A DNA stretch of 9,718 bases from Planctomycetota bacterium (lineage in GTDB: Bacteria > Planctomycetota > MHYJ01 > JACPRB01), in NCBI GenBank assembly GCA_023261405.1, contig JAHFOZ010000183.1, positions 1 through 9,718 of the forward strand. Direction: 5' to 3'. A program made the translations under genes and the position numbers. Numbering within the stretch: the stretch's first letter is position 1; each line of letters begins with the position of its first letter. Shown here in pieces: positions 1 through 7,135 of this stretch. The notes beneath the pieces were generated by a model. The model did not search any database and was not told where the DNA came from. It saw only the letters and a program-made list of their open reading frames with translations.

Positions 1-708
1 CGAGTTGCGCATGTGCTCGGCGAGGGTCTGCCCCTCGATGAAGTCCATGGCGATGTAGAACTGCTTCTCGATCCGGCCGATGTCGCGCACGCTCACGATG
101 TGCTCGTGGCGCAGCCGCAGCGCGGCGCGGGCCTCGTGGAGGAGGTCCACGATCTGCTCCTGCCGGATGCGCTTGGCCGTGGACTCGTCCGCCACGTCCT
201 TCTGCTCGCGGATGAACTTGAGCGCCACGTACTCCCCGAGCATCGTGTCCCAGGCCTTCTGGACCACGCCCGCCCCGCCCCTCCCGGCCTCCCCGACCAG
301 GATGTACTTCCCGAAGATCCGCCCCGGTACGCGCCGCGACTCCTCCACCTCCGGGGGCAGCTCGTCCTGGGCCAGCTGCACGATGCTCTCCACGTCGCGG
401 ATCTGGGCGACCACCGCCTCCTCGTGCCACACCACCTTGCTCAGACAGCGCGGGCAGCGCTCCCCCTCCGCCATGAGGCGCGTCACGTAGACGGGCACGT
501 TGCAGCGGGGACAGTAGCGGACGCGCTTCTCGAGCGCGGCCACGGCGTCCTGGATCTGGACCGCGCCGAGGTAGGACTTCTCCACCAGGATCTCGGGCAG
601 AGGCCGGCCCGAGGCCTGGCGCGCCCCCATGGCGTCGTCGAACTCCTCCTGCGAGAGGAGCCCGCGCTCCAGGAGCAGCTTCCCCAGGCGGTCGTCGTCG
701 GCCTGCAT
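1..708 (-). CDS. Ser/Thr protein kinase with N-terminal helical module and zinc ribbon, partial (C-terminus beyond window)
   Basis: Reading the complement from ATG at 708 gives 236 codons open to the window edge. Residues 7-60 form a GspE-N-terminal-like helical module (GKLLLERGLLSQEEF). Next comes a zinc ribbon with C66-x2-C69 and C85-x2-C88. The kinase domain starts near residue 132, with glycine loop GRGGAGVV (G142, G144, G147), catalytic lysine K164 in VALKF and helix-C glutamate E192. The window ends after the hinge-like segment (AMDFIEGQTL), so the HRD and DFG motifs cannot be seen. No membrane segment precedes the kinase domain, suggesting a cytoplasmic enzyme. Its ATG shares one base with the stop of the upstream kinase (TGATG), so translation is probably coupled and the two are co-transcribed. 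It should transfer phosphate from ATP to protein Ser/Thr; its substrate is unknown. Homology of the module and ribbon with the upstream kinase suggests an old tandem duplication. Confidence 0.9.
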   Translation of the reverse strand, partial: MQADDDRLGKLLLERGLLSQEEFDDAMGARQASGRPLPEILVEKSYLGAVQIQDAVAALEKRVRYCPRCNVPVYVTRLMAEGERCPRCLSKVVWHEEAVVAQIRDVESIVQLAQDELPPEVEESRRVPGRIFGKYILVGEAGRGGAGVVQKAWDTMLGEYVALKFIREQKDVADESTAKRIRQEQIVDLLHEARAALRLRHEHIVSVRDIGRIEKQFYIAMDFIEGQTLAEHMRNS

Positions 709-2342
709 CAGGTCACCAGCTTGTCCAGCGCCGCCACGACGTCCTCCGCCGAGGGAAAGCGACGCGCGCGGTCCGGGTCCATCATCCGCTTGAGGAACTG
801 GACCACGGAGATCGGGGCGTTGACGATCATGAGGTTCGGCACGGGCATCCCGTTCTCGATCTGCTCCGTGACCACCTCCTGCGAGCTCGCCCCGGCGAAG
901 GGCTCGTGGCCCGTGAGGAGAGAGTAGAGGAGGATGCCGAGCGAGTAGATGTCCGCGCCCACGCGCACGTCGCCCTCGCCCCGCAGCACCTCGGGAGACA
1001 TGTACCCCGCCGTGCCCACGGCGGTCGCCACCTTGCCCTCTGCGGGCTGATTCCGGGGGATCGGGACGGCGAACCCGAGGTCGCAGAGCTTGACGTCCCC
1101 GGTCCGGTCGACGAGCACGTTGTCGGGCTTCACGTCGCGGTGGAGGTAGCCTTGGGCGTGGAGGTACTTGAGCGCCTCGGCCACGCCGCGGGCGACGCGC
1201 AGGGCCTCGCGGACGGGGAAGGAGGCGGACTCCGAGAGGGCCTGCCCCAGGGAGCGGCCCTCCACGTATTCCATGATCATGTAATGGGAGCCGCGCTCGA
1301 ACCCGTGGTCGATCCCCCGCACGATGCGCGGGCAGTTGAAGCGCTTGAGGAGCATCGCCTCCCACTCGAACCGGGCCACCGACCGCGGGTCCTTCGCGCG
1401 CTCCGGGTGGAGGACCTTCACGGCCACCTTGGCCTCGCCGAAGAGCGCCTGGGCGGTCCAGATGGAGGCGAAGCCGCCGGCGGCAACGCGCGAGATGAGG
1501 CGGTAGCCGGGGATCGTCTGGTTCTTCCAGTCGGGGTCACGGACGATCTTCCCGAAGTCCGTCGCCTCCATGATCTGCTGCTGCTGCAGGCTGATGGCGC
1601 CCATGCGGCGCATGAGTTCGAGGAGCGGGACGACCAGGCCGTACTTCGCGAACTCGGTCTGGAGCCGCTGGCACTCGCGGAGCTGGTCCCGCCGGACGAG
1701 CGACCGCTGCTTGATGTAGGCGGCCACGGCGCGGTCGATTTCGAGCTGGGTGTCCTCGCCCAGGTCGCCCTCCCGGAGCGCGAGCGCCCCCGACGGCGCG
1801 GGATCGGAGGGCTTTCCGGTGGGCGCGAGAACCCCGCCGCACTTCTTGCAGCGGTAGCGGCTGCCGGAGGGCGGGAGGCCCGCGCTGACGCGGAGCCCGC
1901 AGCCGGGGCAGGCGAAGACGGCCTTCTTCTGATAGGCCAGCGCGCGCATGACCTGGGCTTCCGTGACGTAGCCGCGCGAGACGACCATCTCGCCCAGCGG
2001 AGGGACGGGTTTCCCGGCCGCTTCGAGCTCCTCCTGGAGCTTGACGCACTCCTCCACGTTCTCCTGGCTGAGGAGGCCCGAGGCGAGCAGCAGCTTCCCG
2101 ATCTCGGCCGAGGGGGCGAGGCCGGCGCCCCCGGAGGGGCCGATGCGGCCCGCGAGAATCCGGTTGAGCTCCTCCTCCGTAACCAGCCCGCGCGCGACGA
2201 CCACGACGCCGAGCGGCCGGGGCACGCCCGCCTTGCGCTCGTGGGCCGCCTGGAACAGGCACTCGAGGAGCCCCTCGCGGGAGACGAGGCGGTGATCGAG
2301 CAGGTGCCGACCCAGGAAGAAATCGTCCTCGGGGGTCTTCAT
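708..2342 (-). CDS. Ser/Thr protein kinase with three helical modules and zinc ribbon
   Basis: This is a 544-residue Hanks-type kinase with an unusual front half. Helical modules resembling the GspE/MshE N-terminal domain lie at about 8-66 and 80-140, with a weaker copy at about 197-262. A zinc ribbon (C145-x2-C148, C165-x2-C168) sits between copies two and three. The kinase domain spans about 280-543. Visible residues are K309 (VAVKVL), helix-C E328, HRDVKPDN at 401-408 (catalytic D403), DLG at 421-423 in place of DFG, and SPE at 449-451. The glycine loop (AAGGFASIW) has alanine at two usual glycine positions, but all catalytic residues remain, so it is probably active. There is no transmembrane segment or extracellular domain, unlike PknB-type kinases. 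AGGAG lies 3 nt before the ATG, supporting this start. The next kinase overlaps it by one base. Substrates and signal are unknown; the modules and ribbon may sense a ligand or bind partners. Confidence 0.93.
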   Translation of the reverse strand: MKTPEDDFFLGRHLLDHRLVSREGLLECLFQAAHERKAGVPRPLGVVVVARGLVTEEELNRILAGRIGPSGGAGLAPSAEIGKLLLASGLLSQENVEECVKLQEELEAAGKPVPPLGEMVVSRGYVTEAQVMRALAYQKKAVFACPGCGLRVSAGLPPSGSRYRCKKCGGVLAPTGKPSDPAPSGALALREGDLGEDTQLEIDRAVAAYIKQRSLVRRDQLRECQRLQTEFAKYGLVVPLLELMRRMGAISLQQQQIMEATDFGKIVRDPDWKNQTIPGYRLISRVAAGGFASIWTAQALFGEAKVAVKVLHPERAKDPRSVARFEWEAMLLKRFNCPRIVRGIDHGFERGSHYMIMEYVEGRSLGQALSESASFPVREALRVARGVAEALKYLHAQGYLHRDVKPDNVLVDRTGDVKLCDLGFAVPIPRNQPAEGKVATAVGTAGYMSPEVLRGEGDVRVGADIYSLGILLYSLLTGHEPFAGASSQEVVTEQIENGMPVPNLMIVNAPISVVQFLKRMMDPDRARRFPSAEDVVAALDKLVT

Positions 2343-2352
2343 GGTCTCCTGT

Positions 2353-2396
2353 CCCGGTCCCCTGGATTCCGGTAGAAATCCCGTTCCGTGACCGGG
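2353..2396 (-). promoter_or_regulatory. Inverted repeat in predicted kinase 5' leader
   Basis: On the plus strand CCCGGTC at 2353-2359 is the perfect reverse complement of GACCGGG at 2390-2396, with about 30 nt between. In the predicted transcript this could form a 7-bp GC stem ending a few nucleotides before the AGGAG of the 544-residue kinase. A competing 5-bp pairing (CCGGT at 2369-2373 with ACCGG at 2391-2395) uses the same 5' arm. The arms are seen in the sequence; folding and any effect on translation are inference. Short GC-rich inverted repeats arise easily by chance in such DNA. Confidence 0.35.
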
Positions 2397-2406
2397 GGCA
2401 GTAGGA

Positions 2407-2434
2407 ATTATACAGGAATGAAGGGGGCTGTCAC
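2407..2434 (-). promoter_or_regulatory. Sigma70-type promoter of the kinase pair
   Basis: On the minus strand the -35 box is GTGACA (2434-2429, five of six matches to TTGACA) and the -10 box is a perfect TATAAT (2412-2407), separated by 16 nt. Transcription would begin near 2400, leaving a leader of about 58 nt before the kinase ATG at 2342. The element lies in the 99-nt gap after the LolA-like gene, with its -35 box only 8 nt past that gene's stop. An AT-rich perfect -10 is striking in such GC-rich DNA. The hexamer ATTCCT occurs twice, 11 nt apart, bordering and entering the -10 (plus-strand AGGAAT at 2403-2408 and 2414-2419), and could mark a regulator site. No matching promoter is obvious for the other genes. 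Confidence 0.7.
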
Positions 2435-2441
2435 GCCTCGC

Positions 2442-3131
2442 TCACTTCGGGATCTGGAAGGCCGCCGGATCCGCCTTTTCGTCCACCTTGAACGCGGAGA
2501 AGGTCTCCGTGATCTGGTCACGCGAGGCGTCCGTGGCCTTCAGGACCCGCTTGAGCGGGAGCTTCGTCTTCGGGTCGATCCACACCGTCGCCTCCCAGCG
2601 GGCCTTGAGCTCCGTGCAGTCGAGGAGATACTCCACCTTCCTCGCCTCCACGTCCCCCACCTTCTCCGTCCCCGCAGCCTTGAAGCGGGCGACCCTGAGC
2701 CGGCCCGCCGCATCATGGTCCCCTTCCGCCCACTCGAGGCCCGCCCCCATGAAGACCCCGTCGAAGAGGTTCGCCCGCGACAGGAAGAGCAGCAGGTTCC
2801 GGTTCATCTTCTCCGGCGCCGGCCCCTTGTTGTCGCCGAACCCCGTGAGGACCCACTTCACGTCCTTCCCGTCGGCCGTCACCTGGATCTTGCGCTCCTC
2901 GTTGCCGACCCGCCCTTCGAGGAGCGCCCTGAGCTTCCGGGGCTGCTCGAGGACCACGGTCCCCTCAAGCCGGCCCTGCCCCAGCCTCTCCCCCTGCGTC
3001 GAGACCGCCGCCTTGAACGAGAGCGTCTTCGTCTTGAGCAGCGTCTCCTCCATCTGCTTGAACAGCGCCTCTCCCTCGTCCTGGGCCGCCGTCGACAGGA
3101 GGGCCGCCAGCACGCCGGTCGCGATCCTCAT
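2442..3131 (-). CDS. Secreted LolA-like (outer-membrane lipoprotein-sorting-like) protein
   Basis: The 229-residue product starts with a short signal peptide (MRIATGVLAALLSTAA, predicted cleavage near residue 16). The mature part alternates beta-strand-like segments as in the LolA/RseB fold. Typical features are the late strand ATVWIDPKTKLPLKRV (181-196) and the ending FSAFKVDEKADPAAFQIPK (211-229), which resembles the closing segment of LolA-like proteins that sit outside the classical lol system. It has no lipobox cysteine after the signal peptide; the single mature cysteine is C172. The likely place is the periplasm, and the likely role is binding a lipid or lipoprotein acyl chain, but the ligand is not known. 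It begins 7 nt after the stop of the large dehydrogenase-like gene, and GAGGGG there overlaps that stop codon, so the pair is probably translationally linked. It is too diverged to call true LolA. Confidence 0.75.
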   Translation of the reverse strand: MRIATGVLAALLSTAAQDEGEALFKQMEETLLKTKTLSFKAAVSTQGERLGQGRLEGTVVLEQPRKLRALLEGRVGNEERKIQVTADGKDVKWVLTGFGDNKGPAPEKMNRNLLLFLSRANLFDGVFMGAGLEWAEGDHDAAGRLRVARFKAAGTEKVGDVEARKVEYLLDCTELKARWEATVWIDPKTKLPLKRVLKATDASRDQITETFSAFKVDEKADPAAFQIPK

Positions 3132-3138
3132 GGTCCCC

Positions 3139-6100
3139 TCATTTCAACCGTGCCATGAACTCCACCAGGTCGCGCAGCTCGCGCTTCGTGAGCAGCCGCG
3201 CGAGGTCGTCCGGCATCGCCGAAAGCCCCCGCTTCGCCTGCTTGATCCGTCCCTTCGGGATCGCCTTCGCCAGGCCGTCCGGCCCCAGCACCTCGATCTC
3301 CGACTCCGTCTCCTTGAGCACCCTCCCCGCCTCCACCGCACCGCCCTCGGTGAGGATCAGCACGTGCTCGTAGCCCGGGCTGATCTCCCGGCTCGGGAAG
3401 ACCATCGACTCGAGGAGCTGCTCGCGCGTGCGCTGCGCGCCGATCGTCGTGAGGGGCGGCCCCGCCGTGCCCCCCTCGTCCCCCACCTTGTGGCAGCGGC
3501 TGCAGCTCGCGTGGACCCGGACGAAGAAGAGCTGCTTCCCGGGCTCCGGGTCGCCCCCCTCGAGCGACTCCCGCCACGGGGAGAGCGGCCCCTTCTCCTT
3601 CTGCGACGCCTCGTGCCGGGCCGCACGCTCGCGGACCCCGGGCGCCAACCGCTTCGCCGACGCCTCGAGCAGCTCCAGTTGGAGCGGCGCGGGCCAGGTC
3701 CCCGCGAGCAGGCGGTCCAGCAGGCGCTCGAGGGCCGCATCCGCCTCCCCCGCCTCGCCCTCCGAAAGCGCGAGCACCGCCGCCTGCCGCACGGACGCCG
3801 GCCCCTCCTCCGTCGCCGCCTTCTCCAGCAGAGCCGCCGCCCCGGGAAGCTTCGCCCGCGGAATGAGGCGGATCACCTCCCGGCGCAGCGTCACATCCGT
3901 CTCCACGAGCGCCGCGCGGACCGCCTCGCCGAGTCCGGGATCCTCCAGCGCCGCAAGGGCCTTGAGAGCCTCCACGCGCACGGGCACCGGGCCCGGCCCG
4001 GCGAGCTCCCGCAGGACCGGCGCCGCCTTCACGATCCGCAGCGCCCCCGCGGCCTCCGCGGCCGCCACGCGGACCTCGAGCGGCGCTTTCGCAAGCAGCT
4101 CTGCGATCCCCGGCAGGAGCGCCTCGCGGGCCTCCTGGGCGTCCCGCGCGGGCACCGGACGCCAGACGCCCATGACCTTGTCCCGCCCGGACGGATGCTC
4201 CCATTCGGCGAGCGCCCGGAGCGCCTCGGCCCGCACGGCCGCGAGTCCCCCCTCCCTCCGGGCGAAAGCGGCCAGCGCCCCGGCCCGTCCCAGCCGGAAG
4301 TTCGCGTTCACGGCCCTCAGGAGCGCCTTCTCGGGACAGCGGCCCTCCAGCATCCCCGCCAGCGCGGGCATCGCGTCGGGGATCGGCACGTCGTGGATCG
4401 CGCGCGCCGCCTCGAAAACGATTTCCGGGTCCTCGTCGGCCAGGAAGGCGGAGAGTTCCGGACGGCCCATCCGCCGGAGCGCCAGGAGCGCCGCGCGGCG
4501 CACCGCCGCGTCCGGCACGCTCCCCGCGCTCACGAGCGCCTCCGCGTCGCCGATCCCCGCCAGCGCCGTCACCCCCGCGTGTCGCAGGAATGCGTCCCGG
4601 TCGGCATTCTCGCGGATCATCGCGAGCAACGGCCCCACGGCCTCCTTCAGCCCCGAGCGGCCCAGGGCCATCGCCGCCTGGTAGCGGACCCGCGGGGACG
4701 GGTCCTTCAGGAGCGGCAGGAGCTTCGCGACGCCGAACCGCGCCTCGCCCAGAACCTTCGCAGCCTGCGCGCGCACCTCGGGCTCCGGATCGGCGAGGCA
4801 GACCCGGACGAGCCCGTCCATCGCCTCCGCGGCCGGGCGCGAGCGCTGGAGCTGTCCCAGCCCCCACATCGCGTGGAGCCGGCCCAGGAGGGTCTCTCCC
4901 TTCTGCGCCTGCTCAAGCAGGATGCCGAGGTGGAGGCGCTTCACCAGCTCGAACTGCGCCTCGAGCCGCACGCGCTGGTCGCGGTGCCCGAGGAGCCTCG
5001 CCAGGCCCTGCGGCGTGCGTCCGGCCAGGCCCCCGGCGAGGATCTCCCGCACCTCCTGCACCGCCGGGTCGGCGGCGGCCGCAGGATCCAGCACGTGAAA
5101 GATGCGGCCCTTGTCCGTCTTCTCGAAGCCCTGGACCCAGTCGGACACGTAGGCGCCGCCCGCCGGGCCGAAGGCCACGTCGGTGGGATACAGCTCCCAG
5201 AGAAACCTGTCCACGTCCGCGAGCTCATACGACGCGCCCTTCGGCTTGACCGCGAACGAATAGACTCCGCCCGGGAAGTCGCAGAGGAAGAAGTGGTCGC
5301 GGTACTTTTCCGGGAGCCCCGTCCCGGGATAGAACGCCATCCCCGCCGGGCCGTGGCCCAGGTGTCCCGCAGGCGGCACCGCGTAGGCGGCCCCGCCCTT
5401 CCAGAGATCCTCCCGCGTCCACGGACCGCCCGAGGGAAGGTGCTGGTAACCGATCCGCCAGGCGCTGTCGCCGCCCTCGACCACGTGGACCCAGCGCGCG
5501 GTCTCGCCGTTGTCGGCGCCGACGTTTGCGTTGTTGTCTCCCGTCCAGAGGTTGCCGAGCGCGTCGAAGGCCAGCTCCTGCGGGTTGCGCAGGCCCGTCG
5601 CGTAGAGCTCCAGGTTCGACCCATCCGGATCGCAGCGGAGCACCGCGCCCGAGTCGGGCACGGCGACGACGCCCCTCTCCGGCGTCTTCACGTGCAGGCC
5701 GCGATCGCCGATGCTCATGTAGAGCCGGCCGTCCGGGCCCAGGACGAGGCCGTGGAAGTCGTGGCCGCCGAGCGCCTGGCGGATGCCGAAACCGTGGTGG
5801 AGGACCTTCCTCTCTTCGGCCTTCCCGTCGCCGTCGGCGTCGCGGAGCAGCCAGAGGTTCGGGATGTTCGCGAACCACACGCGGTCGTCGCGCGCCAGGA
5901 TGCCGGCCGCCACGCCGTCCAGGATCGAGTTGAACCCCTCGGCGAAGGTCTCCGAACGCTCGGCGCGGCCGTCGCCGTCGCGGTCCTCGACGAGCTTGAT
6001 CTTCTCCGACTCCACGGCCAGCTTCGCGACGTCGGTCCCGAGGTGGCGCCGGAGCATCGCGGCGCGGTCCTCCACGGTGCGGCAGGCGAGGTCCTCGTCG

Positions 6101-6345
6101 AGCCACGCGATGCGGGTGCGGATGTCGATCACCGAGGTGCGGCGCCGGTGGGTCTCCACGACGAAGAAGCGCCCCTTCGCGTCGATGCAGAAGCTGGAGA
6201 CGTTGGCGATCCCGGGCTCGGAGGCGAAGAGCCCGACCTTGAGCCCGTCGGCGGGCCTGAGCTTCTTGAGCGAGAGTTCCGCTTCGGTGGGGCCCTCTTG
6301 GGTGCCGAGCAGGGCCAAGGCGAGCGCGGCGGCGCGGAGGGACAT
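3139..6345 (-). CDS. PVC-type membrane-bound dehydrogenase: beta-propeller, HEAT repeats and C-terminal cytochrome c
   Basis: The 1068-residue product has an N-terminal signal-like segment (residues 1-14). Residues about 30-420 form a sugar/sorbosone-dehydrogenase-like beta-propeller with two acidic calcium-type loops, DRDGDGRAE (121-129) and DADGDGKAE (169-177), and the family-typical segments LRNPQELAFD, WTGDNN and EGGDSAWRIGYQ. HEAT-like helical repeats fill about 430-890. The C-terminal haem domain has CSRCH at 948-952 (haem thioethers C948 and C951, axial H952), then ESMVFPSREISPGYE and SAMPDDL, both typical of the family; M1044 is a candidate sixth ligand. This matches the domain order of the TIGR02604/TIGR02603 proteins common in Planctomycetes and Verrucomicrobia. 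It probably oxidises an unknown carbohydrate or alcohol and passes electrons to the haem outside the cytoplasm. ATG at 6345 was chosen because it opens the signal peptide; the frame continues upstream only as a mirror of the acyltransferase gene. The site before it (GGGACCC) is a weak Shine-Dalgarno match. Confidence 0.93.
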   Translation of the reverse strand: MSLRAAALALALLGTQEGPTEAELSLKKLRPADGLKVGLFASEPGIANVSSFCIDAKGRFFVVETHRRRTSVIDIRTRIAWLDEDLACRTVEDRAAMLRRHLGTDVAKLAVESEKIKLVEDRDGDGRAERSETFAEGFNSILDGVAAGILARDDRVWFANIPNLWLLRDADGDGKAEERKVLHHGFGIRQALGGHDFHGLVLGPDGRLYMSIGDRGLHVKTPERGVVAVPDSGAVLRCDPDGSNLELYATGLRNPQELAFDALGNLWTGDNNANVGADNGETARWVHVVEGGDSAWRIGYQHLPSGGPWTREDLWKGGAAYAVPPAGHLGHGPAGMAFYPGTGLPEKYRDHFFLCDFPGGVYSFAVKPKGASYELADVDRFLWELYPTDVAFGPAGGAYVSDWVQGFEKTDKGRIFHVLDPAAAADPAVQEVREILAGGLAGRTPQGLARLLGHRDQRVRLEAQFELVKRLHLGILLEQAQKGETLLGRLHAMWGLGQLQRSRPAAEAMDGLVRVCLADPEPEVRAQAAKVLGEARFGVAKLLPLLKDPSPRVRYQAAMALGRSGLKEAVGPLLAMIRENADRDAFLRHAGVTALAGIGDAEALVSAGSVPDAAVRRAALLALRRMGRPELSAFLADEDPEIVFEAARAIHDVPIPDAMPALAGMLEGRCPEKALLRAVNANFRLGRAGALAAFARREGGLAAVRAEALRALAEWEHPSGRDKVMGVWRPVPARDAQEAREALLPGIAELLAKAPLEVRVAAAEAAGALRIVKAAPVLRELAGPGPVPVRVEALKALAALEDPGLGEAVRAALVETDVTLRREVIRLIPRAKLPGAAALLEKAATEEGPASVRQAAVLALSEGEAGEADAALERLLDRLLAGTWPAPLQLELLEASAKRLAPGVRERAARHEASQKEKGPLSPWRESLEGGDPEPGKQLFFVRVHASCSRCHKVGDEGGTAGPPLTTIGAQRTREQLLESMVFPSREISPGYEHVLILTEGGAVEAGRVLKETESEIEVLGPDGLAKAIPKGRIKQAKRGLSAMPDDLARLLTKRELRDLVEFMARLK

Positions 6346-6410
6346 GGGTCCCGTTCTAACACAGGGACGACGGGATTTCCGCAAAAAGCCGGCGGCGAGG
6401 GGCGCATGCC
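6346..6410 (-). other. Intergenic gap between acyltransferase and dehydrogenase genes
   Basis: This 65-nt gap contains a short T run (GGCTTTTTGC on the minus strand) after GC-rich sequence, but no stem good enough for an intrinsic terminator. No -10/-35 pair of quality comparable to the kinase promoter is visible. The dehydrogenase could be read through from the lipid cassette or have a promoter of an unrecognised type. Confidence 0.4.
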
Positions 6411-7127
6411 CTACGGGGCGGCCATCCCGCGCACGGTTTCTTCGAGCCTCGCCGCAATCCGGGCCCATCCTTCCGGGTCGTTCCTCTCGCTGTGGAAGGA
6501 GAGCGGCTCGCCGACGCTCAGGGTGATCCTTCCCGGCACGGGGAACCTGCGATGCGGGGGGAACGCCTCGAACGCCCCCTCGAGGCGGCAGGGCACGACC
6601 GGCACGACCGTCCCCGCCACGAGCACGCCGATGCCGCGGCGGAACCGGGCCATCTGGCCGGTCCGGCTCCGGGTTCCCTCCGGAAACAGGACGTACGCAC
6701 AAGGCTCCTCCATGAGCCTTCGGCGCAACGCATCCATGTCCGCCGGGCTGCACTTCTTGCGCCACAAAGGGAGCGCGTTGAGCGCAAAGGCGGCGAACAT
6801 CGCCACGGGGACCTTCTCGAAGAACGTGTCGCCGGCGGCGATGGGAAAGAGGCGCTCCCGCAGGCGCCAGGGAACGGCGGCCGCCAGGGCAAGCACGTCC
6901 AGGTGGCTGGAATGGTTGGCCACGAGGATGAACGGCGCCCGGCGGGGAAGGTGTTCCCGGCCGCGGACGTTCAGCCGGTGCACGAGCGCCAGGTAGGCGC
7001 CGATGAGCCCCCACCAGGCCGCGCTGGCGGACGCCTCGAGCAGGCCGTTCTCCCTCCGGAGACTTCGAAGCCTCTCCTGCGGGGACAATCCGAGGTCGCG
7101 GGCGGGCTCGAACTTCCATTCGTCCAT
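6411..7127 (-). CDS. 1-acyl-sn-glycerol-3-phosphate acyltransferase-like (PlsC family)
   Basis: The 238-residue protein shows the PlsC/LPLAT signature blocks: NHSSHLD at 71-77 (catalytic H72 and D77, HX4D), FPEGTRSRTG at 148-157 (phosphate-binding block) and VPVVPCRLEGA at 175-185. Family members move an acyl chain from acyl-ACP or acyl-CoA to lysophosphatidic acid, giving phosphatidic acid. A hydrophobic stretch at about 36-50 before the catalytic domain suggests attachment to the inner face of the cytoplasmic membrane. Length is normal for bacterial PlsC. The ATG lies 8 nt after the stop of the CdsA-like gene, with no strong Shine-Dalgarno sequence, so translation probably depends on ribosomes finishing that gene. 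Its position as the last of four lipid genes suggests it supplies or remodels the substrate of that pathway, rather than necessarily being the cell's main PlsC. Acceptor specificity cannot be read from sequence; acylation of another lipid is possible. Confidence 0.9.
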   Translation of the reverse strand: MDEWKFEPARDLGLSPQERLRSLRRENGLLEASASAAWWGLIGAYLALVHRLNVRGREHLPRRAPFILVANHSSHLDVLALAAAVPWRLRERLFPIAAGDTFFEKVPVAMFAAFALNALPLWRKKCSPADMDALRRRLMEEPCAYVLFPEGTRSRTGQMARFRRGIGVLVAGTVVPVVPCRLEGAFEAFPPHRRFPVPGRITLSVGEPLSFHSERNDPEGWARIAARLEETVRGMAAP

Positions 7128-7135
7128 GGCGGCGC

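Noticed and set aside
906..2375. A 489-codon plus-strand open frame opposite the complete kinase
   Set aside because: Low-complexity, His/Arg/Leu-rich translation with no family resemblance; the opposite strand encodes an intact kinase.
3700..5060. Repetitive Ala/Leu/Glu-rich coding stretch, considered as a DNA-level repeat array
   Set aside because: The periodicity is at protein level (HEAT-like helices); nucleotide units are too divergent to be a repeat array.
6375..6400. GC-rich sequence followed by TTTTT after the acyltransferase gene, considered as a terminator
   Set aside because: No stable stem can be drawn immediately before the T run.
2488..6996. A 1502-codon open frame on the plus strand covering several minus-strand genes
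   Set aside because: Its product is rich in Arg, Pro, Leu and Ala with no recognisable motif, and it mirrors genes with clear family motifs. Such long antisense frames are expected when third positions are nearly all G or C.
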